DNA from: DATAXI01 sp963756185
Lineage (GTDB): Bacteria; Verrucomicrobiota; Verrucomicrobiia; Chthoniobacterales; Chthoniobacteraceae
DNA: 64,000 nucleotides
Direction of reading: 5' to 3'
Assembly (NCBI GenBank): GCA_963756185.1
Contig: CAVWMS010000002.1
Coordinates: 248,001 to 312,000 of the forward strand
Part shown: piece after piece, positions 54,701 to 63,700 of the stretch
Position numbering within the stretch: the first letter of the stretch is position 1
Layout: each line of letters begins with the position of its first letter
Made by a program: the position numbers and the translations under genes
Notes under the pieces: generated by a model
Seen by the model: only the letters and a program-made list of their open reading frames with translations
Database searches by the model: none
Told to the model about the DNA's origin: nothing

Positions 54701-55407
54701 GGATTGGAGCCGTAGTTTGCACGGAGCACGTCGCTCCGGATGACCTCAAACGTCTCCCGGAACTTGTCCTTCATCTCCCGTTGCCACTGGAAGGACAAGC
54801 TGGCCGGCGTGATGATGAGAATGCGTTTCACCAGGCCGCGGATTTTCAGTTCCTTGATCAGCAGGCCGGCCATGATCGTCTTCCCGGCGCCCGGATCATC
54901 CGCGAGCAGGAAGCGAATGCGCGGCAAGCGCATGAAATAATCGTAAACCGCTTCAAGCTGATGCGGCAGCGGATCGACCCGGGCAATGGAAAGGGAAAAG
55001 TAGGGGTCGTACTCGTAGGCGAGGCCCAGGCGGAGGGCTTCAACGCCGAGGCGAAATTTGCGGGCGTCTCCGTCGAAAGGCTCGCGCTCTGGAGAAGCTT
55101 CCAGAAGATTAACCTGCGCCGCCGTCAAAATTCTGTCGAAAACCTGATTCGTTTCAACCCCTCGCCCGATGATCTGGACGGAATCCACCCGGGGAATTGA
55201 GACAATCACCTGAACCGCCTCTGGAAAGAGAGGGCCGCGCAGAATTAGGGGTGATTTGACCTCGTCGATTTTCACGAAACGGATTCTATTCTTGAATGGG
55301 CGCCCGCGACCAGCACACACCTGCGGCAAACTTGCCGCCGAGTCGGTGCGGCGGTCGAGGAATTCCTCCTGTGGCAGGACCCACAACGTAGTGGAGCCGG
55401 CGCGCAC
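51790..55407 (-). CDS. SNF2-type helicase with C-terminal DUF3883 domain
   Basis: The product has 1205 residues; a GTG at 55407 is the furthest upstream start. Motif I is FLLADDPGAGKTIMAGLLIK (about 165-185) and motif II LVIVDEAHKM. LLMTATPHKGDPEN is motif III, and the C-terminal helicase motif is GINLQFCWLMVNYDIPWNP, then RLEQRMGRIHRYGQEKDC. A coiled-coil-rich region (about 960-1060) precedes DUF3883 (about 1105-1190; DVRFIEVKGRSDTGDIALT, EYKTAQRLGHDYWLYVV), a PD-(D/E)XK-like fold with E-V-K. The domain set is a restriction-type DNA translocase with its own nuclease-like end. It heads the seven-gene operon. Confidence 0.85.
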   Translation of the reverse strand: MRAGSTTLWVLPQEEFLDRRTDSAASLPQVCAGRGRPFKNRIRFVKIDEVKSPLILRGPLFPEAVQVIVSIPRVDSVQIIGRGVETNQVFDRILTAAQVNLLEASPEREPFDGDARKFRLGVEALRLGLAYEYDPYFSLSIARVDPLPHQLEAVYDYFMRLPRIRFLLADDPGAGKTIMAGLLIKELKIRGLVKRILIITPASLSFQWQREMKDKFRETFEVIRSDVLRANYGSNPWQDKNQVVTSVSWVSRVDDAKESLLRSRWDLVIVDEAHKMSAYTSERKTLAYQLGEALSQMTDHYLLMTATPHKGDPENFSLFLQLLDRDVYGDVKSLEDAMERHEAPFYLRRVKEALVTFPDPETGKVKMLFTKRIVRTSDFQISEEELDFYDALTRYVEDQSIKAASDDSARGRALAFTMAMLQRRFASSLYAVRRSLERMKEKRERILADPEGYRRDQMQKRLPEDFEDLPDEEQQEIISQLEDVVASVDPVALREEIAELTKLIDHARTLEAKEIETKLVALKELLTTQGVFADSKMKLLIFTEHKDTLDFLAGDGKEHRPLGKLREWGLSLTQIHGGMKVGDRDSLGTRIFAEREFRESAQVLGATEAAGEGINLQFCWLMVNYDIPWNPVRLEQRMGRIHRYGQEKDCLIFNFVSTNTREGRVLHKLFERIEAIQEDLDPKRTGKIFNVLGDVFPSNQLEKMLRDMYAHNQMTEELIKQRIVEQVDTRRFASITNSTLEGLAKRELNLSAIVGKTAEARERRLVPEVIEDFFLQAGPLTGVTPKPLKQGERRYRIGRVPRNLWPIGERLENRFGKLGREYGQITFDKALLLQDPTLEWVTPGHPLFESVREDVAEQVRDHLARGAVFFDLQRKLPARLDVFTAAIYDGRGNMLNKRIFVMLAELDGTLSVKQPTIFLDLAAADTAETVPDDTGLPDRHAVEAALLEQALQPMLEESRLEREKQTSTILRHIEISLCAIIDRENHILADLVTQKEAGSVESGLDGRIKISEDKLLELDHRLQTRRQELEQERQCSIGDIQHLGRAWVLPHPDRAAPAIAPMVSDPEIERIAVDFVIAHEMAEGRVVESVEADNRGFDLISRRPHPEDPQTAIDVRFIEVKGRSDTGDIALTSNEYKTAQRLGHDYWLYVVTHCASTPTLNIFRDPAKLDWQAIVKVEHYRLRLDSFEHPVVIHEDPPEYGGAKS

Positions 55408-55671
55408 CGATCAAATATAATTGCTTTATATTGAGCGACCTACCAATAGAAGCGAGCAAAGGAAATGAAGCTGCAATTGGGCCAGCGCCGGCTGGAGCGG
55501 TTCCGTCATTACCTCTCCAGCACGAGTCGCCGGGGAGTGAGTTGCGGCATAGCCTCCGCAGATCAGCCACACCAGGTGACGGTTTGGCGGCTCGCGGCGT
55601 GGGTGAGTCTGTGGCAGGTTCGCGAGAATGCTCAATCAAAGCCCATGAAAACTCCCCTCCGTTAGCAACCC

Positions 55672-57525
55672 ATGTATTTACATAAAGTCCAGATTCAGAA
55701 CTTCCGGTGCCTTCGGGATTTCTCGATGACACTCGGAGCCGGGCTCAACGTCATCGTTGGAGAGAACAACTCAGGAAAAACAGCGTTTCTCGATGCGATA
55801 CGAGCGGCGCTTGGACCTGCAGCAGCGACCGGCGATTCAATTCGTCTGGTGCCCGAAGACCGTCATCGAACTCCTGATGGAAACTATGTAGAGGCTCCGA
55901 TATCGATCACGCTGATTTTCTCAGGACTATCACCTGACGAACAGGGGCAGTTTATTGACATCCTCAACTACGATCCAGCGAATCCAGCCACTTCCACAGC
56001 CCAGATCAATTTTCGTTGGACTTGGAACGCCAAGACAGAGCGCTACAGCGTCAACAGATGGGGAGGTGCGGCATCCCATTCGGATAGCGGCGTTCCGGAT
56101 GATGTTCTTCAAACGGTGCCCGTTACTCTGTTGGGAGCATTGAGGGACGCCGCTTCGGCTTTGTTGCCCGGCAGAAATAGCCGACTTGCACACTTATTGA
56201 GCGCTCACGCAACCGAGGGCGACAAGAGCGAGTTAGTGGCATTCATCGTGAAGGCCAATCAGGAGTTGGAGAAAAACCGGCTTGTTGCCGATACCCAGGG
56301 TCGCATCGCAGCCACGCTGGAAAAGGCATCGGGACCGGGCATGGCCCAGCAGACTACCATCAAGACTGCCGAACCGGAGTTTGACAGGATTGTTCAAAGT
56401 CTGCGTCTCGTCATCTCCCGACCTGGCACGGACGGCAAACCGGTTCTCGACGAGTTGCGATCCAACGGCCTCGGATATAACAATCTTCTGTTCATTGCCA
56501 CCGTAATGCTGGAGCTTAATGCCGCGAAAGCAGCTCTGCTCCCACTGTTACTCGTGGAAGAACCTGAGGCACATCTGCACCCACAGTTGCAAACATTACT
56601 GGCCGATTTCCTGAACGACCCCCGCGGCATTCATCCGGCCAAAGTTCAAACACTGGTCACCACCCATTCGCCGACAATTGCAGCTCACGTTTCCCCAGCC
56701 AGCCTTCGGGTGCTGCATCGCGGCGAAAAAGGCATTCTTCGCTGCGCTTCACTCGCCGAGTGCGCCTTGGGGGAGTCGCAACTTCGGCAGCTTCGCCGAA
56801 TGTTTGATGTAACCAAGGCTACACTGCTTTTTGCCAAAGGTGTGATTCTGGTCGAGGGGATCACGGAAGCACTCCTGGTGCCTGTCCTGGCGCGGCGCGC
56901 GGGATTCAATCTTGAACATGCTAGCGTGTCAGTGGTGCCTGTTTGCGGGGTAGACTTCGGCTCAATTTGCCAACTTTACGGAGGAATGGGCCTACACACC
57001 CGCCTGTCGTTAGTCACGGATGGCGATGCCGGAACAGAGCGGTGCGAATCGACGGAAAACTCGGGCTGGGAATCCCGTCTGCCGAAGCGGGACAGTGATG
57101 GGAACCTCGCAATTTGTGACCGGGTCAAGAAGCTGCTCCAAGACTATGAAAATAACGAATTTGTTCAGGTATTTCACTCTGATGTGACGCTCGAATACTC
57201 CTTAGCCGATGCTGGGGAACGGAACCCTTCGGTGATGTGTAGCGTCTGGGAGAACCAGTTCAACGGCACACCCAGGACTCTAAACGAAACACGCTTGAAA
57301 GCCTGCGGAGGCGACCACGAGAACGAAGTTTTAACGGTCTGGCGTGCCATCTGTCTTTCGGATACGACCTGCTCGAAAGCACAATTCGCTCAGGCTCTGG
57401 CTGAATCTCTCGATGAGATGGCCGCCGGCAAATACCGGATACCGGAAACCGACTTCGCCATCCCGGCCTACCTCTTGAGGGCGTTCAATCATGTCATTCC
57501 ATCGCCAGCCAAAGCCACCGACTGA
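55672..57525 (+). CDS. gajA: Gabija GajA-like OLD-family ATPase-TOPRIM nuclease
   Basis: The product has 617 residues. ATPase motifs: Walker A IVGENNSGKTAFL (28-40), signature-like and Walker B LLLVEEPEAHLHPQ (292-305), and the switch THSPTIAAH. The TOPRIM part has ILVEGITEALLVPVL with E395 and LVTDGDAG with D450 and D452. The length is close to known GajA (about 580). GajA nicks DNA when nucleotides fall during phage infection. The next gene is a UvrD-like helicase overlapping by 35 nt, the standard Gabija order. OLD nucleases of other classes share these domains, but the GajB partner argues for Gabija. Confidence 0.8.
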   Translation: MYLHKVQIQNFRCLRDFSMTLGAGLNVIVGENNSGKTAFLDAIRAALGPAAATGDSIRLVPEDRHRTPDGNYVEAPISITLIFSGLSPDEQGQFIDILNYDPANPATSTAQINFRWTWNAKTERYSVNRWGGAASHSDSGVPDDVLQTVPVTLLGALRDAASALLPGRNSRLAHLLSAHATEGDKSELVAFIVKANQELEKNRLVADTQGRIAATLEKASGPGMAQQTTIKTAEPEFDRIVQSLRLVISRPGTDGKPVLDELRSNGLGYNNLLFIATVMLELNAAKAALLPLLLVEEPEAHLHPQLQTLLADFLNDPRGIHPAKVQTLVTTHSPTIAAHVSPASLRVLHRGEKGILRCASLAECALGESQLRQLRRMFDVTKATLLFAKGVILVEGITEALLVPVLARRAGFNLEHASVSVVPVCGVDFGSICQLYGGMGLHTRLSLVTDGDAGTERCESTENSGWESRLPKRDSDGNLAICDRVKKLLQDYENNEFVQVFHSDVTLEYSLADAGERNPSVMCSVWENQFNGTPRTLNETRLKACGGDHENEVLTVWRAICLSDTTCSKAQFAQALAESLDEMAAGKYRIPETDFAIPAYLLRAFNHVIPSPAKATD

Positions 57526-59302
57526 CGAACAAAAGGCGGTGCTCTCATCGGATGCTCGAATTACAGTGGTTCGGGCATGTCCGGGCGCTGGAAAGACCGA
57601 GGTATTCGTAGAGGCAATTAGAAAGCGACTCCATGAATGGGATCGTCAGGGTTCCGGGCTCGCGGCGCTTTCATTCACAAACATCGCCCGCGAAACGATA
57701 GGAGAGCGGGTCGGCGGTACAGTGGAAGCGCCACATTTCGTTGGAACGCTCGATTCATTTGTTTTTCGATTTATTGTCAAGCCGTTCGGGCATCTCGTCG
57801 GTTTACCTCAAGGGGCAGTCCGCTTGTTTCCTGCAAACGTCTGCGAGGTTCTCGAGGAACCGGAAACGGCGGTGAGCGAGGACGGGAAGCTCCGTTGCCC
57901 CATCTACAAAGTGCATTTTTGCGGAATTGACGAGGGACCGCCAATAACACCTTCTTTGAAGGCAGAGGTTTCAATCAAAGCCAAAGGCAGCGTGGTAATT
58001 CGTCGCGTGCCCGTTCCTCCCGGGTTGGTTGAAAAAGTCTGGAGGAGGAAAAGGAACTTCTGGAAAGGCACTGGTATCATCACGCACTCGGACTGTCATT
58101 TTCTAGCGTCATCAATTCTGCGCCATAAGGAGCATGGACCGCGGGTTCGGGATATTGTCACACGAAGATTTCCAGTCGTGTTTATCGATGAGCTTCAGGA
58201 CACAGGTTTCTTTTTGGCTCGTGCATTCTTGGCGTTGTTTAGCGAGGAGCAGATTTCTGGACTGGTAGTCGGCGATCCAAATCAAGCCATTTATGGGTTT
58301 GGTGGAGCAAGTCCGAGGATTTTCGATGAGTTTGAAAAAATATCTGGTGCAATGCCTCTTAAGCTTACGCTCAGTCAGCGTTGTCCGAAAGCGGTGGCTA
58401 GAGTCGCGACCGCGCTTTCCGCATCAGGGCACGCCGTCGAATCCCTGCCGAACGCAGTCGACGGGTTTGCCTCCGTCGTCGTGCATGACCTGGGCAGTTC
58501 CAATCTGAGCCCTCAACACGCCAGCTTCCTGCGGAGCTTGCTGCAGGGCACATCGCTCGCCGTGATCGCTCGCAGAAGTTCAACCGCAAACGGACTGAAG
58601 GGAAACCTCGTTCGCGATGAGTTTTATGGCAAATCAAAGGCAGCACGTCACCTCAACGTGGCCGTTCAGCACCTGTTTGGGGGTGATCCACGTGAGGCGT
58701 TTCGCATCGTCGAAACCGAACTCAATCGCGTTCTTTTTGGCGATCAGCACGCCGGGCCGGAGGTTTTGCGGGACGCAGGAATCACCCCTGCCCTTTGGCG
58801 GGCTGCAATCTTTGGCGTCCTGACAACTGCTGCTAAGAGTGTTTCCGGCGAGTCATGGAACGAATGGGTCGGGCGAGTCCGGTCCGCCGTAAAAGCCGCT
58901 GCGGAGTCGCTTGATTGGATCGATAATGGGAAGGCTCTCAAATCATACAGGGTCTGCAATAAGACGGGAAATGCCATCCGTCTCGGATTGCTCGATGTTC
59001 CGATCCCAACGCATTGGGATCCAGCAGACACAATAACGACTGTACATAAAGTTAAGGGAGCCGAGTTCGATACCGTTGTATTTTTTGTTCCCAAAGCAAC
59101 TAAAGGAAAATGTCCTTCATTCCAGTGGTGGTCCGACGAAGATGGCGGTGAAGAGAGACGAATAGCCTTCGTCGCAGCCTCACGTGCAAGGCTCCGTTTT
59201 ATTCTCTGCCTCTATACGTCGGTCTTCGATGCCATGAAGTCTGCGAGACCTGATTTCATTGCACGCTTTGATTCACCCGTTGCAATGCCGCCCGCGTCTT
59301 GA
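57491..59302 (+). CDS. gajB: Gabija GajB-like UvrD/Rep helicase
   Basis: The product has 603 residues. Superfamily 1 motifs: motif I TVVRACPGAGKTEVFVEAI (25-43), Ia LAALSFTNIARE, motif II VVFIDELQDTG, motif III GLVVGDPNQAIYGFGGASP, IV/V region TITTVHKVKGAEFDTVVFF, and VI EERRIAFVAASRARLRF. The usual GajB is somewhat shorter (about 500). In Gabija, GajB senses DNA ends or termini and activates GajA. It overlaps gajA by 35 nt, so the two are coupled. Confidence 0.78.
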   Translation: MSFHRQPKPPTDEQKAVLSSDARITVVRACPGAGKTEVFVEAIRKRLHEWDRQGSGLAALSFTNIARETIGERVGGTVEAPHFVGTLDSFVFRFIVKPFGHLVGLPQGAVRLFPANVCEVLEEPETAVSEDGKLRCPIYKVHFCGIDEGPPITPSLKAEVSIKAKGSVVIRRVPVPPGLVEKVWRRKRNFWKGTGIITHSDCHFLASSILRHKEHGPRVRDIVTRRFPVVFIDELQDTGFFLARAFLALFSEEQISGLVVGDPNQAIYGFGGASPRIFDEFEKISGAMPLKLTLSQRCPKAVARVATALSASGHAVESLPNAVDGFASVVVHDLGSSNLSPQHASFLRSLLQGTSLAVIARRSSTANGLKGNLVRDEFYGKSKAARHLNVAVQHLFGGDPREAFRIVETELNRVLFGDQHAGPEVLRDAGITPALWRAAIFGVLTTAAKSVSGESWNEWVGRVRSAVKAAAESLDWIDNGKALKSYRVCNKTGNAIRLGLLDVPIPTHWDPADTITTVHKVKGAEFDTVVFFVPKATKGKCPSFQWWSDEDGGEERRIAFVAASRARLRFILCLYTSVFDAMKSARPDFIARFDSPVAMPPAS

Positions 59303-59446
59303 GTGCTCCCCCGTGATGGTCGGCAGCGGGCGCGATAACGGGAGTGTCGAACAGGTGGGCAATGGACTGCGCATGGCCATCCGCGCTCTGGAGAGCTACT
59401 GTGCTACTGCAATCCAATTTCCTCCGATCACCGATGAGAACATTGT

Positions 59447-60358
59447 TTAGTGTTTCGCCACGAGACCACTCGGATGTGCCGACAATTCGAGGAAATTTGC
59501 ATTTGGAGCGCAAAGCATCGTCGCCCCAACGGCATCGCGAATATGCTTCTCCACCACATTGCGTAGCGGGCGTGCGCCGAGCGTCGGATGAAAGCCGCGT
59601 TGCACGAGGAACGGCAAAACCGACGCATCGACCGTCAGAGTGATCCCTTTTTCCGCGAGGAAAGCCAATTCGGCTGCGAGCATCTGCTTGGCGATCTCGA
59701 TTTGCATTTCGTAGCTGAGACACGCGAATACCAGTTTTTCGGTAATTCGCGCGAATAACTCCGGCCTCAAGGAACGCTGCGCCCGTGCGAAAACGTACCT
59801 TTCCATGGTTGCGAGCGGCACGTGCCGCAAGTGCATTGCCTCAGCCGTTCCCAAGTTGGACGTGAGCACCACGTAGAAGCGACTCAAATCCAGCGTTTCT
59901 CCGGTCGCAACGGTGATGCGCGCGGCGTCGAGAATTTGGAGGAGGATGTCGAGGACGCGCGGATGCGCTTTCTCAATTTCGTCGAACAAAAGCGTGCCGA
60001 ACCCTGCGCTACGAACTGCCGATCCGAGCGTTCCCATCTCGCCAAGCTTTCCTCCCAATAAAACCCCGAGACTTTCCTGGGTCTGATATTCGGACATATC
60101 GAACCGAATGAGTTGCCCTTCGCCGAACAAGTAGCGAGTGAAGGTCAATGTTAGCTCGGTCTTTCCAACGCCGGTGGGGCCGAGGAAGAGAAGGCTCCCT
60201 TTCGGGCGGTTAGACGTGGTGAAGCCCAACTCGCCTCTGTGAAGGACAGAGGCCACGCGAAGGATTACATGATCCTGACCGCGGATTGCCCCTCGAAGGT
60301 GCGGCAAAAGACCATTGAGTTTGTCGATTAAGGCGGGAGAGAGGTCCGAAAGATTCAT
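59447..60358 (-). CDS. ClpA/ClpB-type AAA+ protein of the conjugation region
   Basis: The product has 303 residues; I start at 60358 (MNLSDLSPALIDKLNGLLPH), since upstream sequence crosses the palindrome. It is a single AAA+ module: LLFLGPTGVGKTELTLTFTR (Walker A), TLLFDEIEKAHPRVLDILLQ (Walker B), LTSNLGT (sensor 1), and a Clp C-terminal domain (GFHPTLGARPLRNVVEKHIR, sensor 2). It lacks the N-terminal and first AAA domain of ClpA (about 750), so it is a short unfoldase-like ATPase. It is divergent from the virB2-like gene across 88 bp holding palindrome copy 5. A role in assembling or dismantling the transfer apparatus is a guess. Confidence 0.75.
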   Translation of the reverse strand: MNLSDLSPALIDKLNGLLPHLRGAIRGQDHVILRVASVLHRGELGFTTSNRPKGSLLFLGPTGVGKTELTLTFTRYLFGEGQLIRFDMSEYQTQESLGVLLGGKLGEMGTLGSAVRSAGFGTLLFDEIEKAHPRVLDILLQILDAARITVATGETLDLSRFYVVLTSNLGTAEAMHLRHVPLATMERYVFARAQRSLRPELFARITEKLVFACLSYEMQIEIAKQMLAAELAFLAEKGITLTVDASVLPFLVQRGFHPTLGARPLRNVVEKHIRDAVGATMLCAPNANFLELSAHPSGLVAKH

Positions 60359-60393
60359 GACCACGCACTCTCTCACTTGCGAGGATGCAGGCT

Positions 60394-60409
60394 GCTCCCG
60401 CGCGGGAGC
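60394..60409. promoter_or_regulatory. Element palindrome copy 5
   Basis: A perfect GCTCCCGCGCGGGAGC centred in the divergent gap, 35 nt from the AAA+ start and 37 nt from the virB2-like start. The symmetric placement repeats that of copy 3. Confidence 0.65.
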
Positions 60410-60446
60410 AACCCGCTTCTTTTTGGCCGCTATAACTATCGCCACA

Positions 60447-60749
60447 ATGAAAACCGTACTTCTTTCACCACAAGTTATTCCCATCTTAGCTCAGGCCGCC
60501 GCCGGAGCTGGAAGCCTCGCACAAGGCGCGAGCCAGGCTATGGGCATTGTCATGCTCATCGGCTTCATCTTCGGCACTGTCTGTGTCATCGGCGGCGGGT
60601 TTGCCATCCGGCGTGGCGACACTGATGCCGGCAAGCTCGCCATTGTGGGCGGCCTTATCATTGCCGGTGCTCCGGTGATCGTCCAAGCGCTCTTCAACGC
60701 ATTCGGTCTGAGCGGTTCCACCGTGAGTGTCGGTAACTTCCAACAATGA
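60447..60749 (+). CDS. VirB2/TrbC-like pilin
   Basis: The product has 100 residues from ATG 60447. There is a signal-like N-terminus and two hydrophobic segments: about 33-52 (IVMLIGFIFGTVCVIGGGF) and 63-84 (KLAIVGGLIIAGAPVIVQAL). A short Gly-rich turn with RRGDTDAG separates them. Size and topology are those of T4SS prepilins (VirB2, TrbC). The stop overlaps the next start as ATGA. It heads the mating-pair genes and lies 37 nt after palindrome copy 5. Confidence 0.75.
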   Translation: MKTVLLSPQVIPILAQAAAGAGSLAQGASQAMGIVMLIGFIFGTVCVIGGGFAIRRGDTDAGKLAIVGGLIIAGAPVIVQALFNAFGLSGSTVSVGNFQQ

Positions 60750-61099
60750 ATCCGAAACACGAGTTGCGCTTTACCGAAACCAACAGCGCTGACGACTCGG
60801 CCGGGAAGACCTGGGGATTGGAAGGCAATCTCTTCTGGTTCGTCGTCGTTGGAGGCTTCGCCACCGTCCTCACGCTTCTCCTCCTCTTCAGCGTCTGGAA
60901 ATGGAGTCTTCTCAGCGCCTCCATCCCAGCGGCAATTCCGCTGGGCCTTGCGCTGCTCTATGCACTGACGCTCAGACAGGGCAAGCCTTCCGGCTACGAC
61001 ACCGATCTCTTCGAACTCTGGCTCAAGGGTCCAGGGTTCGGCCCGCATCTGCGTGCGGCATCTCTCACCGAAACCAGGAATTCCCCGTCCGATGTTTGA
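60746..61099 (+). CDS. VirB3/TrbD-like membrane protein
   Basis: The product has 117 residues. Two membrane segments lie at about 29-47 (LFWFVVVGGFATVLTLLLL) and 55-75 (LSASIPAAIPLGLALLYAL), with a cytosolic C-terminus (FELWLKGPGFGPHLR). The position between virB2-like and virB4-like genes, with overlapping start and stop codons on both sides, is the VirB3 slot. The sequence itself is not strongly conserved. Confidence 0.7.
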   Translation: MNPKHELRFTETNSADDSAGKTWGLEGNLFWFVVVGGFATVLTLLLLFSVWKWSLLSASIPAAIPLGLALLYALTLRQGKPSGYDTDLFELWLKGPGFGPHLRAASLTETRNSPSDV

Positions 61100-63618
61100 A
61101 TCTCCGCCCAACGGCTACTTTCTCAACGATCTTATCGTCTTCGAGGGTCTCGGCAAAGGGTGCTACGTCTCTAAAGGGTTCATCATGGAGCCCCCGGAAC
61201 TCAGCACCGCCGCGCCCGAACACCTGAACGCATTCCAGGATCAGATTATCCTTCTCTTGGGCTGTCTTCATGAAAATCTCCGCTTGCAGTTGCAGTGGTA
61301 CTGCGACTCCGACTATCGCGCCGAATTGTTGCGCTATAACGAACAAACGCAGCGGGCAACGAACGTCTGGACCCGGCGCTGCCGCAACGAACGGTTTTCC
61401 CGTTACTGGCAGGCAATGCAGAATCGCGAGCTGCGTCGCCAAAGGCTGGTGCTCTACTTTTCCCGTCGGATTGAATCGACTCCACCCGTAGCCAGCGTCG
61501 GCGCAGTTCTGCGGAAGCATTACGAGGTAGTGCTCCAAGAATTGACCGCGGAATTTGCGCAGCTTCACGGCATACTGGGACAAATTTTCCCGGGCGCACG
61601 AATCGATCCAATGACCGATCTTGATCACTATCGGCAGGTCACCCGATTCCTCAATCCATCCCTCGCTGAGCGGTTCGATTTCGATCCCTTAGAAACCTTC
61701 GTCCCGGAGCTTTCCATCCAGGACAACTGCTGGCACAGCGAGGCACAGGGCCTTTCAGATGGGGCGGGATTCTGGATGGATGGCCACTTTCACTCGATGA
61801 TGGTGCTCCACCGTTGGCCGAAGGTCACTCACCCGGGCATGGTCCGGCGCCTCACCGATCTACCATTGCTCGACTACACCATAACGGTAAATGTCGAGCC
61901 ACTCTCTCCCCGCGCTGAAATCAACAAGGAGGAAAAGGCGCATGACCGCTTGGCGGGAGATTACGCCAGCGAAAAGCGGCTGTCGCTTTTGACGGCCATG
62001 GAGAAGAAGCAGAAGAAAATCGCCGCCCTTATGCAGGGGCATACCTCGCCCTTTCATGTGGAGTACATTGTTCGGACGTGGGACAATCGCGTGAAGGATT
62101 AGCGGCAAAGACGGCGGCTATCAAAAACGCCATCAACAGCATGAACGGGGCGCAGTATCTCGGCACTGCGTTGCCTACGACGGCAAAGAAACTCTTTTCC
62201 CAAAGCTGGCCCGGCTTTCCCCTGGGGACGTTATCCGCACGTGAAACTATACGGTGAGAGCCGATACGTCGCCGACATGCTTCCGTTCAGTGCGACCTTT
62301 ACCGGCCATCTTGCCCACGCGGAGGCAATTTACGATGGCTCCTCACGCAATCTCGTCGGTGTCACGACCTTTACCGGAGCCGATGGCAACGAAACCCCGC
62401 AGCATGCGGTTCTCCTCGGCATGAGCGGCGCGGGCAAGAGCGTGACCGTATGCGACCTGCTTTCGCAAACGGAAGCTTACTTTGACTATACCGTCATCAT
62501 CGAAGAAGGACTTTCATACGCAGTTTATACCCGAACCGTGGCTTCGGATGCGCGTCCGATCATCATTCACCCCGACGGCGACCTTACGATCAATTATCTC
62601 GATACACATGGCCTGCCGCTAACCGCCGAGCACCTATCCTCTGCGACGGCCCTTGTGGCAAAGCTCGTCGGCGTCAGTGCGGACGAGGACAAGCAACTCG
62701 CCCGGGAAGCCCAAATCGCCAAATATATCGCACTCCTCTACGACGATGTCTTCGCCGAGTGGAGCAAACGAAACGAGCGGCGTTTGATGGATCTGGCTAG
62801 GTACGCCTGCGCATTATCGCGCTTTCGGCGCGCGCGCCCTGGAATGACAATACTCGATGCATTTGTCGATTTCCGGGATGCCGAGCGGGCGACCCCTGCC
62901 GAGATCGACGCGCGGCTTGCCGAAGTCGGCGAAGAAGATGCTCTCCGCTTCCTCAAGGAACCGACCACTCATCGGGAGGTCCGAAATCTCGCCTTTGCCC
63001 ATCTCTCTCCCGCGGAATATCCGACCCACCGGATGCTGCAAGAGTTGCTCCAACTCGAGTCCACCGACGCCACGGACCGAAGACCTCGCCACCCGATTGT
63101 TACCCTGGTGCGCAGGCGGAAACTATGGCTGCCTCTTGGACGGCGAAACCAATATATCGCTTACGGGCAAGGTCGCTCATTTCGAGCTTGGCTACATCCC
63201 GGAAGCGGCCAAGCAATTGCGCTCAGTCGCCGGCTTCCTCATCACCAATCACGCACGCCAGCATATCGTCACGATGCCCAGGCGCTTGCGAAAGCGGATC
63301 GTTTACGAAGAAGTCGCCCGCCTTTTGGACATTGCCGGAGGCGAGCAAATCGTAAAGGAGAGCTACGCCCAAATGCGAAAGTTCAATTGTTGGAACATTT
63401 CCATCGTTCAGCAGTATGCCCGTTTCAAGGAAAGTCGGATTCGCTCCGCGGTTTTCGGCAATTCACGCCAGTTCTTCCTGATGCGCCAAAATGACCGCGC
63501 GGACTTGGACGATATGGGCCGCGATATCGGGCTCACCGAAGTCACGAAACATACTATCCTCAGACCCATCCCACAACACGCGGGCATGAGTTGTCGAGCC
63601 TCTGATTTACAGGGCTGA
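61092..63618 (+). pseudogene. VirB4/TrbE-like ATPase, three frameshifts
   Basis: One gene of about 840 codons starts at ATG 61092 and is split into pieces. The first (to about 62095) carries the VirB4 N-terminal domain. Loss of a T in a GATTT-type run near 62097 shifts the frame; the second piece contains KTAAIKNAINSMNGAQYLG. An extra C near 62213 then gives HVKLYGESRYVADMLPF and Walker A VLLGMSGAGKSVTV. A third shift near 63080 leads to PWCAGGNYGCLLDGETN and the end at 63618. All three breaks are single-base changes, two of them clearly in short homopolymers. VirB4 powers pilus and pore assembly, so if the breaks are real the element cannot conjugate alone. Confidence 0.75.
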
Positions 63619-63700
63619 ACGAGGCGGAAGAGAAAGTGAGATTTAGGATTTTGGGATGACCGCTGGTACGATCATGAATGTGGCTGTCCCACAGGAATGT

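Noticed and set aside
42433..55407. Calling the operon DISARM or BREX
   Set aside because: The DrmA/DrmB, PglZ and BrxL-type proteins that define those systems are not present.
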